DNA of 64,000 bases from Burkholderiales bacterium (GTDB lineage: Bacteria > Pseudomonadota > Gammaproteobacteria > Burkholderiales > Burkholderiaceae_C): positions 1-64,000 of the forward strand of contig CANCVB010000002.1 in assembly GCA_947381415.1 (NCBI GenBank), in the 5' to 3' direction. The position numbers and the translations under genes are program-made. Shown here in pieces: positions 47,164 through 55,955 of the stretch. The first letter of the stretch is position 1, and each line of letters begins with the position of its first letter. Under the pieces are notes generated by a model that worked only from the letters and a program-made list of their open reading frames with translations, did no database searches and was not told the origin of the DNA.

Positions 47164-50053
47164 CTAAACCTTAAAAACCTTCATCACTTCATCCCCTAAA
47201 TGATTGATCACCTTCACCGCAATCCGCCCCGATTTCGGTTTCTCAAACGGTCTTGAGGTATCGCTATTCAGCGACTCCCATGCTTCTAGGTTGATTTCTG
47301 CTTTGAGCGTGATCTTGAGGGATTTGTACGGGTCGTTCGCGCCCAAGAAATAGGCATGGCGCACGAAGAAGCTTTCTTCGTTGTAGTCGGTGTCAATGAA
47401 CCAGCAGGCAATGCCCTCGGCACCATCGCTACGCACTTGGCCGGAGTTAGGGTGGAACACATCCACACCATTGACCTTGATTCGAATCGGTCCTTTGGTT
47501 TTTTCGCGCGGGCCCAGCACCTCGCCGGTCTCAGCGTTCAAGATGTCAATGTCGGGTTCGCCAAACACCACAAACAAATTCCCTTTGCCAGTATTTTTCA
47601 GGTCTTCGGCCATGTGCAGGTCGGCGTTCATGCGGGCTTTAAGCACCGCAATGCGCCCCAGCTTGGAAAACTCGGTGCTCAGGGCGTCATAGTTGAATGC
47701 GCAGGCAATCAACACATCGAAGCCTGCGTCACCCGCTTCACGGGCCGCGCTCACCAAGTCGGGGCGGCTGACGGTGCCAAACTCGGGCCCGATGAAAATG
47801 CCAGCGCGTTTTTTCTTGGTCGCCCTCCATGTAGCGACCTTCGGCGCACACATATTCACCCGCCCAAGCTGACACAGACGAGAAGTCAATCTTGTCGGTC
47901 TTGTGCGCTTGCTGCACCCCGGCCGTGCGCAGGTTGTCCAAGATGATTTGTACAAAGTCACGCGCATAGCGGCCCATGGGCTCTTGCACCTCGCTGTCAA
48001 TCAGTTGGTCGTTCTCATCCACGCCCAGCACCCGGTGCGGCAACATGCTCTCCACCGTGAAGGGTCCGGCCACGCGCACTTTCTTTTTGTCTTCATAAGG
48101 CCGATCGAACAAATACTCAAACTCGGCCTTGGCGGCAATCGAGGCATCAATCGCTTGTTGGCGGGCCATGCGTTGTTGCCACCATTGGGCATGCAGATCT
48201 TGTGCCTTGGCACTCCACTTGGGCCCAGCCTCGCGCGGAATTTCCCACTCTTGCCAGTTGGTTTTGAGGGCTTTGTTCAAGTCTTGCCGCAAAGGTTCCA
48301 ACAAGGCTTGGTGTTCGTCGTAGATGACGTCAATCTCCGCATTGTTGGCAATGCTTTTCAAGGTGATGTGCGGCACCCGCTCGTACACAAAGCCTTGGCG
48401 AATGTTGCCAATGGTGGCGTGGGTCTTGGGTTCTGTGCGTGTGACCTGGCCTTCTTTGGCTTGGCCCTCTTTGCTGTCGGCCAACAGGTAGAAGGGGTAG
48501 CGTGCGCCCATGATGCGGGCCCGGGCCAAGGCCAGTGCGACTCGGGAGGTGTCGATGGTGATCCAGCGGCGGCCCCATTGTTCGGCGACGTAGGCGGTGG
48601 TGCCTGAGCCGCAGGTGGGGTCTAGGACGAGGTCGCCGGGGTCGGTGGTCATCAGCATGCAGCGCTGAATTGCCCCCGTTGCTGTCTCGACAACGTACTG
48701 CTTGTCCGTTCTAACAGCAATGTCACTCCAAATATTGCTGGCCTCCACGCTGGGATAGTCGTTCAGATAGCGCCGATAGCGAACACTTTTCCCCGTAGCT
48801 CCAACTCTTCCCGCTTTTTTTAGTCGTTTGATACCTGTCTGATTTGTTTTCCAACTGCGTCCACCTCCAGGTGAAAAAGTACGGCCAACATAGTCAATTT
48901 CAAATGTGCAGGTGGGTGTGTAGCCAGAAGAAACTAGGTTGTCGTACTGGAACGTATTTGCCCCTTCCGGAATTAACTTGGGGTCGTCACACTCGGCAGT
49001 AGATAAGGTACGGAACACCCCTGTCGACGCCTCATAAACCTCGCTATATCGTTCCCCGGTAGACGAGCCTTCACCTTGCGACTTCGGCAACAAAGGTTTC
49101 CGAAACTTCGCTTGCGACTTGTTTTTGGAGTACCAAATCAAATAGTCGCTAACCCCTTTCAGTCCAGAACTTCCGAGACCACCAGTGGTCTTCATAGTGA
49201 TCAGACTCATGAAGTTCTCATCTCCAAAAACCTCATCCATCACCGCCCGCACCCGATGCACGTTCTCATCCCCAATCTGCACAAAGATCGAGCCTGATTC
49301 GGTCAGCAGGTCCCGCGCCACGGTCAGGCGGTCGCGGATGTAGCTGAGGTAACTGTGGATACCTTCCTTCCAAGTGTCGCGAAAGGCTTTCACCATTTCG
49401 GGCTCGCGGGTGATGTGGTCGGCGTTGCCGTCTTTCACATCTCTGCTGTGGGTGCTCCACTGAAAATTGCTGTTGAACTTGATGCCATAGGGCGGGTCAA
49501 AGTAAATGCATTGCACCTTACCCTGTAAGCCTTCGCGCTCGGCCAAACTCGCCATGACCTGCAAGCTGTCGCCCAAAATCATGCGGTTGGACCAATGCTG
49601 CTCGTGTTGGTAGAACTCTGTTTTGGCGTCGCCTTCGGGCACGCCGTTGAAATCTTTGGCGGCATCGTCAAACAAATCGGCCACAAAGCCACTTTGTGTG
49701 GCCGCACTTGCCGCTTTGGCTTGGTCGGTTTGACGTTTCAAGTCGTCAATCAAGACCTTGGGGTGTACTTTTTCCTGAATGTAAAGCGGCGGGGCATTGA
49801 CCACCAGGTCTGACCAATCGGCCGCGTCTTTGCCTCGCCACATCAACTGCGGGTCCAGGTCGGGGTTGCGGGTGCCGCGCTCGTATGTCACTTGCACTTG
49901 CTGTTGGTGCTCACGCTGCACCACCGACTGAAACTCAGCAGTGGGAATGTTTTTGCGCTTGTCCGCATCGTGCTTGAGGGTTTCCACCTTCAACGGCGCT
50001 TTGCTTTTTTTATCCGCAGCTGCGGGCTGTGTTTGGGGTTTGCGGGTGGCCAT
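47164..50053 (-). pseudogene. mod: Type III-like DNA methyltransferase Mod, frameshifted
   Basis: Adenine methyltransferase of the type III (beta-class) order: DPPY motif at residues 186-189 (IYFDPPYGIKF), then motif I late (LDPTCGSGTTAYVAEQWGRRW near 478). Target-recognition sequence lies between. The frame from ATG 50053 runs to a stop at 47738 (771 residues), but homologous-looking sequence continues in the +1 frame from about 47814 to 47164 (KRAGIFIGPEFGT... to VMKVFKV). The switch is at an A6 run (47809-47814); removing one A would give an intact protein of about 960 residues. It starts 5 nt after the NYN gene stop. Either a pseudogene, a phase-off allele or a sequencing indel. Confidence 0.85.
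47809..47814 (-). other. A6 homopolymer at the mod frameshift
   Basis: On the coding strand the sequence GAC CAA GAA AAA ACG leaves the mod frame, while AAG AAA AAA CGC GCT GGC continues it. A five-A tract would read GAC CAA GAA AAA CGC GCT, that is DQEKRAG, joining both halves. The site does not match a canonical -1 slippery heptamer in the mod frame. Confidence 0.75.
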
Positions 50054-50058
50054 ATCGA

Positions 50059-50877
50059 TCAATCCTTGGGTTCTTCACGGACGGGACGTTTGAGACCAGA
50101 CTGAAGTGCATCAATGTGTTCAAACAAATCGTCATTCACTTTTTGCCAAAGTGGGTCAAGGATGAATTCCATGCCCTCTCGTCTGGCTAATTTGGCCGCG
50201 GGTACAAAGTCACTGTCCCCTGCAACCAAGACGATGGTGCTGGCCTGTTTCTTCAAAGTGATGCTGGCAATGTCTATCGCAATGCGCATGTCCACACCTT
50301 TTTGGCGCAAGCCAAGAGCCACATCAGTTGATTCCAGCTTGCGCCAAAAGTGGTAGGCCTCTAGCAGTTGCTGTGCTTGCTCGGCACTGACTTGCAATTG
50401 CAAGGTTTGCATGGGATCGGTTGCCTGTTGCAACTGTTCGCTCAAGCTGTTCAAAGGGGCCAGTAGATGGCGCGTTTTAAGAGCAGCTTTGGTCAGACGG
50501 GGCGACAAGGTCCAGTCGTGGTCACGGTTGACTTTGCCCAACCGCAATGCGAGCTTGCGTTCTTTGCGCAGTTGTTCAAACAAAGCCTGACGTTGTATGG
50601 CTTGGTCAGACTTGGCAAATTCAATTTGTTGGTTCGCAATAGGATGGTGTGCAACGCCTGTGTAGGGCTCGGCGTCATAAAAGAAGCTTCTGTAAAGGTA
50701 CTGCTGCCAATACTTTCCCCGATGCCCAGTGATTTTGATGACATGGTTGAAGCACAGTCGACGAACTGTTTTGGCAATTTGTTCGGGGGTGCTGCTGTAC
50801 GAGGCTGGCAGCTCTTTGCGGATGCGCTTTAGAAAATAGCCGCCATCAATGAGGATGGCAATTTGAGCCGTGCTCAT
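50059..50877 (-). CDS. NYN-domain (LabA/PIN-like) nuclease-family protein
   Basis: 272 residues. The NYN fold is marked by conserved acidic residues: D11 in AILIDGGYF, the KGVDMRIAIDI segment and LVAGDSDFVPAAKLARREG. A long insertion with LTKAALKTRHLLAPLNSL lies between the first and second acid. NYN proteins are metal-dependent RNases or DNases. The ATG at 50877 overlaps the stop of a 44-residue ORF (ATGA), and the stop is 5 nt before the mod ATG, so it is translated as part of the restriction operon. That location suggests a defence role. Confidence 0.88.
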   Translation of the reverse strand: MSTAQIAILIDGGYFLKRIRKELPASYSSTPEQIAKTVRRLCFNHVIKITGHRGKYWQQYLYRSFFYDAEPYTGVAHHPIANQQIEFAKSDQAIQRQALFEQLRKERKLALRLGKVNRDHDWTLSPRLTKAALKTRHLLAPLNSLSEQLQQATDPMQTLQLQVSAEQAQQLLEAYHFWRKLESTDVALGLRQKGVDMRIAIDIASITLKKQASTIVLVAGDSDFVPAAKLARREGMEFILDPLWQKVNDDLFEHIDALQSGLKRPVREEPKD

Positions 50878-51008
50878 GGCAAGCACCTGAGCAGGTGGAT
50901 ACCATCAAAAGGAATGCCCCAGGGTTTCTGCACACTCTCGGGATCGTTGAGAGGGCGTACTTCCAAGGGGCGGATACGCTTCGAATTATAAATGCTGCGA
51001 ATCGGCAT
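50874..51008 (-). CDS. 44-residue ORF between res and the NYN gene
   Basis: ATG at 51008 preceded by GGGGAG at a good distance; the frame stays open for 44 codons and its TGA overlaps the NYN start as ATGA. The protein starts MPIRSIYNSKRIRPLEV and ends GIHLLRCLP; it is basic in its first third and has a PWGIPFDG turn-like segment. No family recognised. Good ribosome-binding site plus the 4-bp overlap make it a plausible real gene or a coupling leader for NYN translation. Alternatives: non-translated spacer, or a regulator of the restriction complex. Confidence 0.6.
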   Translation of the reverse strand: MPIRSIYNSKRIRPLEVRPLNDPESVQKPWGIPFDGIHLLRCLP

Positions 51009-51020
51009 GGTGCTCCCCTG

Positions 51021-54000
51021 TTAACCCTTGGTGTGGTTTTGAACCATGGCATCAAAGTGCGTTTGCACCGCTTCGCCAAAGTCGGTTTGCATGGCAAACA
51101 CATCGGTGAATTCGGCAAAGGCCCAGCGGCCAAACTGGCCAGCGGCATTGATGCCGGGTAACCATCGGGTTTCCATGGCGGCCTTTTTGTCTTTGGCGTC
51201 TTCGCCCCGATAGCCTTTGACTTCCACCACCAAGTGCAGCAACTTGTTTGCACCGCCGCCATCGTCAATCAGCAAGATGAAGTCAGGTCGATAGCGACGG
51301 GTTTCGGCGCCCAATTGGTAGGGCACTTCAAAGCCGAGGTTGTGGTTCTTCACGTACGAGCGAACTTTCGGATGCGCTTCGGCGGCGCGGCAAAACTCGT
51401 GCTCCCAATCGCTGTCCATGATCAGCCAATTCAAGTGGCAATGTCTGGCACTGGCCTGCCAGCGCTGTGTTTTGCTGGTGTTGAAGTTCACATGCGCGGT
51501 GCTGCCCATTGGGTTGTAGGGATCGAGCAGGGCTTGAATGTGGTTGTGACCATTTTCAACACTGGCGCGGTTGATGGCTTGGTGAATGCGTTCGCAGGCT
51601 CGCTCGGCCAGGGTTTGGTACAAGAGCTGCGCGGGGTAGGTGTTGCCCTTGCACACCAGATGGTGGTCTAGCCACTGTTTGGCAATGCGTTTGAGTTGGC
51701 CAAACAAATGCAGTTTGAGTTGGCCATTGGGATCGCGGAACTTTTTTTCCAGCAGGTGCTTGGTCAGGTGCATCAGCACGGTGTTTTCACGCACTTGACG
51801 GGTATGCACCAAGGTGAGGTTGACACCTTCGCCAATGATGCCTTCTTGCCGAGTGATGGACGGCCCAACCTCTGCTGGCGTGAGTTCGTAGGTGGAGTCG
51901 TCGTTGAAGACAGCGTCGATTTTGTCGTCAGGCAACACGATGCGGTAACCCTGCACGCGTGGAAAGCGAATTTCATGGGTATCACGTTCAGGCTTGAGGG
52001 CTTTGACGTGCACGGTTTCGCGTGGCTTGACGGGTTTGACCAAGGCGGGTTCGGCGTTGAAGTCAAAGGGGATGCCCAGCACATCGGCGTATTCCACATC
52101 GAACAAACCTTGGTCGTTCAAGTCATATGACAAACGCCGCAATGCACGGCCGATGACTTGCTCACACAGCAGTTGCGTACCAAAGGCACGCACACCCAGC
52201 ACATGGGTCACGGTATTGGCGTCCCAGCCTTCGGTCAGCATGGACACCGACACCACGCAGCGAATGGATTCGCCCAATCGCCCGGCCTTGCCCACGGTGT
52301 TCATCACTTCCCGCAACAACTCGGCGTCGGTGATGTGCTGAGCGCTTTGTTGCTGGCCTGTGCGATGGATGATGTCTCGGCGAAATTGTTCTATCTCAGG
52401 CTCGGCGATTTTGCGGAATTGGTCGTCAAGCGCTTCGCCGCTTTCAAGCTGTTCACTGTCGATCAACAAGGTTCGTGGCCGCGCCAAGGGGCGACCCAAG
52501 GCATCGTGGTTTTGAAACAAGGGCAAGCGACCATGCTCAAACTGGGTGGTGCCATCCTCGTTCAGGCGATCAAAACCCGAGATGAAGTCATACACCAGTT
52601 TGGATGTGGAGGTGTTGTTACAGACCACGATGAAGCAAGGAGGGACTTGTAAATCAGCCGCTTGCCAATCTTGAAAAACTTTTTCGTAGTGGCCATACAG
52701 GGCCTGCAATGCAGTTTCCAATTTGGCGGGCAATTGCAACGGGTCCAACAATTCGGCTTTGCCGCGTCCCTTTTTGGGCATCTCTTTGCTGATGTTCTCC
52801 CACAGGTTGCGAAAAACAGGAACCTCCGCCCCTGGAATGTTGTCTGCCACGGGGACGCGTGGCAGTTTGACAATGCCGCATTCAATGGCGTCCATCAGCG
52901 AAAAGTCGCTCATCGTCCAATGGAACAAGGTGCCTTCGAGATAGCCCGAACCCCTCAAGAAAAACGGTGTGGCCGACAAGTCAATCACGCGGTTCAAGCC
53001 GAGTTGACGTTGCACCACTTTGATACCGTTGATCCAAAGCCTCGCGGCTTCATTGTTTTCTTCGGCTTCTTTTTTATCGTCGCCTTTCAAGGCTTCAAGC
53101 TCTGGCGCAAGAGGCTTGGCTTGGTAGCAGTGGTGCGCTTCATCATTGATGACCAAGATGTTTCTCATGCCCATCAAAGCAGGCATGACCCGCTGAATCA
53201 TTTGTCCTTCGGTTTCCAAGGTCTCGATGTCTTTGCCACCGCGACCTTGCAACAGCAAGCGGCCCCCTTTGCTGATGTCCATACGCTCACGCAGTTTGAA
53301 GGCGTGGTAATTGGTGATGACGATCTTGCATTTGTCAATGTCACCCATCATGTCGCTGGGAATGAGTTCGCGGGTTTTGTAATAGCTCTCGGTGTCGTTG
53401 GGCAGCAAAACACGTAAACGATCTTTGATGGTCAGACCAGGGGTGACCAACAAGAAACCCCTTGTGAATTTTTTGCTACTGGGGCGTCGCACTGCATTAA
53501 TGGTTTGCCATGCAATGAGCATGGCCATGACGGTGGTTTTGCCGGCTCCAGTCGCCAGTTTCAAGGCCAAACGCATCAATCCAGGGTTGGCTTCCTCGTT
53601 ACTGACGGCCAAATGGTCTAGAAAGCTTTGCGCGATCTTGCCTTTACCTGGCGCGACTTCGGTCAGCCAAATGGCGGTTTCAACGGCTTCTATTTGGCAA
53701 AAAAATGGACGCACACCACTGAAATCGTGATGCCGCCAGTGTTGCAACAAGCGCGCGGTTTCGGGGGTGACGCCCCAGTCGTTGGGGTTTGGAATCAGTC
53801 GCCATTTGTCCACCTCTGCCCGCACCCCATTGATGATGGAGGCATGGTATTTGTGCTCGTTGCCAGAGATGCCTTCGGCTGCAATGTCCAAATCAGCCTG
53901 GGTGTCTTGCTGCTTTTTGGCCTTGGGAATAGGGGTGATGAACTTGGCTGGCCGTCGCGCAGTCACCACCTGGTGGGTTGGCTGCCCTTTGTTGTCCAAC

Positions 54001-54068
54001 TCCCAATGCCTAAGCGGGTAGTTGTATGGCGAGTTGAGTATGGGCTGGTCGAAAAATTGGGTGTTCAT
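51021..54068 (-). CDS. Type III-like restriction endonuclease (Res), DEAH helicase plus PD-(D/E)xK nuclease
   Basis: 1015 residues. Helicase motifs are intact: GAGKTT at 174-179, DEAH at 309-312 (INDEAHHCYQ), LSATPFF, and motifs V-VI VSMLTEGWDANTVTHVLGVRAFG with QVIGRALRR. The C-terminal nuclease motif is RPDFILLID followed by VVEVKGYRG, a complete PD...ExK. The N-terminus FFDQPILNSPYNYPLRHWEL is typical of the long Res-like proteins that I recall being named BPTD_3080 family. First gene of the minus-strand operon; nested inverted repeats end 3 bp before its start codon. Confidence 0.92.
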   Translation of the reverse strand: MNTQFFDQPILNSPYNYPLRHWELDNKGQPTHQVVTARRPAKFITPIPKAKKQQDTQADLDIAAEGISGNEHKYHASIINGVRAEVDKWRLIPNPNDWGVTPETARLLQHWRHHDFSGVRPFFCQIEAVETAIWLTEVAPGKGKIAQSFLDHLAVSNEEANPGLMRLALKLATGAGKTTVMAMLIAWQTINAVRRPSSKKFTRGFLLVTPGLTIKDRLRVLLPNDTESYYKTRELIPSDMMGDIDKCKIVITNYHAFKLRERMDISKGGRLLLQGRGGKDIETLETEGQMIQRVMPALMGMRNILVINDEAHHCYQAKPLAPELEALKGDDKKEAEENNEAARLWINGIKVVQRQLGLNRVIDLSATPFFLRGSGYLEGTLFHWTMSDFSLMDAIECGIVKLPRVPVADNIPGAEVPVFRNLWENISKEMPKKGRGKAELLDPLQLPAKLETALQALYGHYEKVFQDWQAADLQVPPCFIVVCNNTSTSKLVYDFISGFDRLNEDGTTQFEHGRLPLFQNHDALGRPLARPRTLLIDSEQLESGEALDDQFRKIAEPEIEQFRRDIIHRTGQQQSAQHITDAELLREVMNTVGKAGRLGESIRCVVSVSMLTEGWDANTVTHVLGVRAFGTQLLCEQVIGRALRRLSYDLNDQGLFDVEYADVLGIPFDFNAEPALVKPVKPRETVHVKALKPERDTHEIRFPRVQGYRIVLPDDKIDAVFNDDSTYELTPAEVGPSITRQEGIIGEGVNLTLVHTRQVRENTVLMHLTKHLLEKKFRDPNGQLKLHLFGQLKRIAKQWLDHHLVCKGNTYPAQLLYQTLAERACERIHQAINRASVENGHNHIQALLDPYNPMGSTAHVNFNTSKTQRWQASARHCHLNWLIMDSDWEHEFCRAAEAHPKVRSYVKNHNLGFEVPYQLGAETRRYRPDFILLIDDGGGANKLLHLVVEVKGYRGEDAKDKKAAMETRWLPGINAAGQFGRWAFAEFTDVFAMQTDFGEAVQTHFDAMVQNHTKG

Positions 54069-54070
54069 CC

Positions 54071-54115
54071 AATGCCTGAATAGAGTTACTTGGCATTCAC
54101 CAAGCGTCAGGCATT
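54071..54115. promoter_or_regulatory. Nested inverted repeats at the res start
   Basis: Outer arms AATGCCTGA (54071-54079) and TCAGGCATT (54107-54115) are perfect 9-bp complements; inner arms CTTGG (54089-54093) and CCAAG (54100-54104) nest inside. The element ends 2 bp before the res ATG on the minus strand, so the arm nearest the gene would cover its ribosome-binding site. It could be a protein operator or a translational-control hairpin. The rest of the gap (54116-54230) is AT-rich and otherwise featureless. Confidence 0.6.
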
Positions 54116-54230
54116 ATGCATATTTAGAATTACTTATTTGAATTTATGATTCATAAAGATCCAAAATTTGAAAAAATAAAACATCTATGTATTACTTTTT
54201 ATCAGCCTTAGGCAGCACCTTTGGCGTCAA

Positions 54231-54704
54231 TCAAGACGCAGGCGATTCTTGACACACATCCACCCACTGCCCTTGGGTGACTTGTTCCAGCAAAGCCACA
54301 GACAGTCGCACCGCGCTGTTGACCGAGCCTGCCGCCGGCAAGACCTCGTCAAATGCCTGCAAGGACACATCCAAGTAAATCGGTAAGGGCTGGGCCAAGC
54401 CAAAGGGGCAGACCCCACCCACGGGGTGGCCCGTGATCTCGGCCACCACATCGGTGGACAACATCTTGCCTTTGCCCAAAGCGGTTTTGAACTTGCCGTT
54501 GTCAATGCGGGCGTCACCCCGCGCCACCAACAACACCGCGCGGCCGTCGCCCAACTTAAAGGCCAGGGTTTTGGCAATGCGCCCAGGCTCGACGCCATGT
54601 GCCAGCGCGGCCAGCGCCACGGTGGCGGTGTTGGCCTCGGTTTCCAATATGGGGATGTCGAGTTGCAGTTGGGCGAAAAATGCTTTGACGGAGGCCAGGC
54701 TCAT
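54231..54704 (-). CDS. YbaK/EbsC-type aminoacyl-tRNA deacylase-like protein
   Basis: 157 residues, single YbaK-like editing domain. Features: RIAKTLAFKLGDGRAVLLVARGDARID in sections, the KMLSTDVVAEITGHPVGGVCPFG block and IYLDVSLQAFDEVLPAAGS. Such proteins hydrolyse mis-charged aminoacyl-tRNAs (Cys-tRNA-Pro type), but standalone paralogues vary. The ATG at 54704 is chosen; the 24-residue extension to 54776 overlaps the MFS gene. Seven bp after that gene on the same strand. Confidence 0.87.
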   Translation of the reverse strand: MSLASVKAFFAQLQLDIPILETEANTATVALAALAHGVEPGRIAKTLAFKLGDGRAVLLVARGDARIDNGKFKTALGKGKMLSTDVVAEITGHPVGGVCPFGLAQPLPIYLDVSLQAFDEVLPAAGSVNSAVRLSVALLEQVTQGQWVDVCQESPAS

Positions 54705-54711
54705 GGTCGGA

Positions 54712-55950
54712 TCAATGGGTTGTCGAAGTTGTTTGCAAAGTGCGCCCACGCAGATAAAGCCACAACACAATCCCAAAGTTCAGCGCGTTCCAGGCAATGC
54801 CGTTGATGAAGGCTGCATGGTAGGAACCTGTGATGTCAAAAACCTTGCCAGATAACCACCCGCCCAGCGCCATGCCTACCAAGGTCGCCATGATGATGGT
54901 GCCGGTTCGTGCGCCTGCTTCTTTGGCAGGGAAATGCTCGCGCACAATGATGGCGTAAGAGGGGACGATGCCACCTTGAAACAAGCCAAACATGGCCGAC
55001 ACCACATACAGTGGCACCAAGCCATCGAAGGGCAAGAACATCATCAGTGCAATGCCTTGCAAAGCCGAGCCCAGCAGCAAGGTGCGTATACCGCCAATAC
55101 GGTCGCAAATGGCGCCTGACACCAAACGGCTGACGATGCCGCAGGCTAACATCAGCGACAGCATTTCGGCACCCCGTGCGGCGCCGAACCCCAAGTCGCT
55201 GCAATAGGCCACGATATGCACTTGCGGCATGGCCATGGCCACGCAACAACCCACACCCGCCACGCTCAACAGCCATTGGGCTTGGGTGACGGCCAAACCA
55301 AAGGGTCGGTCTGAGGCCACCACGCCGTGTTTGTTGACCGTGGCCGCTTGGGTTGTGGGAGGCTTGGTGCGCATACGCAAAGACAGCAAGGCCATGCCTA
55401 TGCCGCAAAACAGGCCAATGCATACATAGGTGGTTCGCCAGCCTACCTGTGTCACGCCCCATTGCGCGATGGGTGGCCACAAGGTGCCCGCCAAGTAATT
55501 GCCACTGGCACACACCGCAACAGCAATACCGCGTCGCTTATTCCACCATTGCGCGGTATCTGCCAACAAAGGCGCGAACGTGGATGCGATGCCCAGCAAA
55601 CCTAATAAGCCTTGCGCCAAGGCAAAACCCACAATGCCACCCGACATGCCCGCCAACACAAAACCGCTGGCCACGCCGACAGCGCCTAAGGCCGCCACCC
55701 GTGCAATGCCAAAGCGATCGGCCCAACGCCCCATCCACATGCCGCCTATGCCAAAGCCCAGCATGCTCAAGGTATAGGGAATTGAAGCGTCAGCGCGGCT
55801 GACGCCAAACTCGGTTTGCACTGCTGGCAACACCACAGACACCACATACATGCCGCTGTTGCCCAAGAGCATCAGCAGCAAAGTGGTTAGCAATCGCCAC
55901 GCGGCTTGGGGCGAGTCGATGGCGGCGTCGGGGGCGGGATCGCTGTGCAT
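54712..55950 (-). CDS. Major facilitator superfamily transporter
   Basis: 412 residues with about 12 hydrophobic segments. MFS signature-like loops: GMWMGRWADRFGIARVAALG after TM2 and RLVSGAICDRIGGIRTLLLG after TM8. It resembles the OFA or Nark-like/oxalate-formate group, but the substrate cannot be deduced. Five bp downstream of the ABC exporter gene and upstream of the YbaK gene, so all three may be one transcript. Confidence 0.87.
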   Translation of the reverse strand: MHSDPAPDAAIDSPQAAWRLLTTLLLMLLGNSGMYVVSVVLPAVQTEFGVSRADASIPYTLSMLGFGIGGMWMGRWADRFGIARVAALGAVGVASGFVLAGMSGGIVGFALAQGLLGLLGIASTFAPLLADTAQWWNKRRGIAVAVCASGNYLAGTLWPPIAQWGVTQVGWRTTYVCIGLFCGIGMALLSLRMRTKPPTTQAATVNKHGVVASDRPFGLAVTQAQWLLSVAGVGCCVAMAMPQVHIVAYCSDLGFGAARGAEMLSLMLACGIVSRLVSGAICDRIGGIRTLLLGSALQGIALMMFLPFDGLVPLYVVSAMFGLFQGGIVPSYAIIVREHFPAKEAGARTGTIIMATLVGMALGGWLSGKVFDITGSYHAAFINGIAWNALNFGIVLWLYLRGRTLQTTSTTH

Positions 55951-55955
55951 GGCAT

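Noticed and set aside
47809-47814. Programmed -1 ribosomal frameshift in mod
   Set aside because: The frame change needed is +1 (or -2), and the A-run is not phased as X-XXY-YYZ in the mod frame. Transcript slippage remains possible, but a programmed -1 event does not fit.
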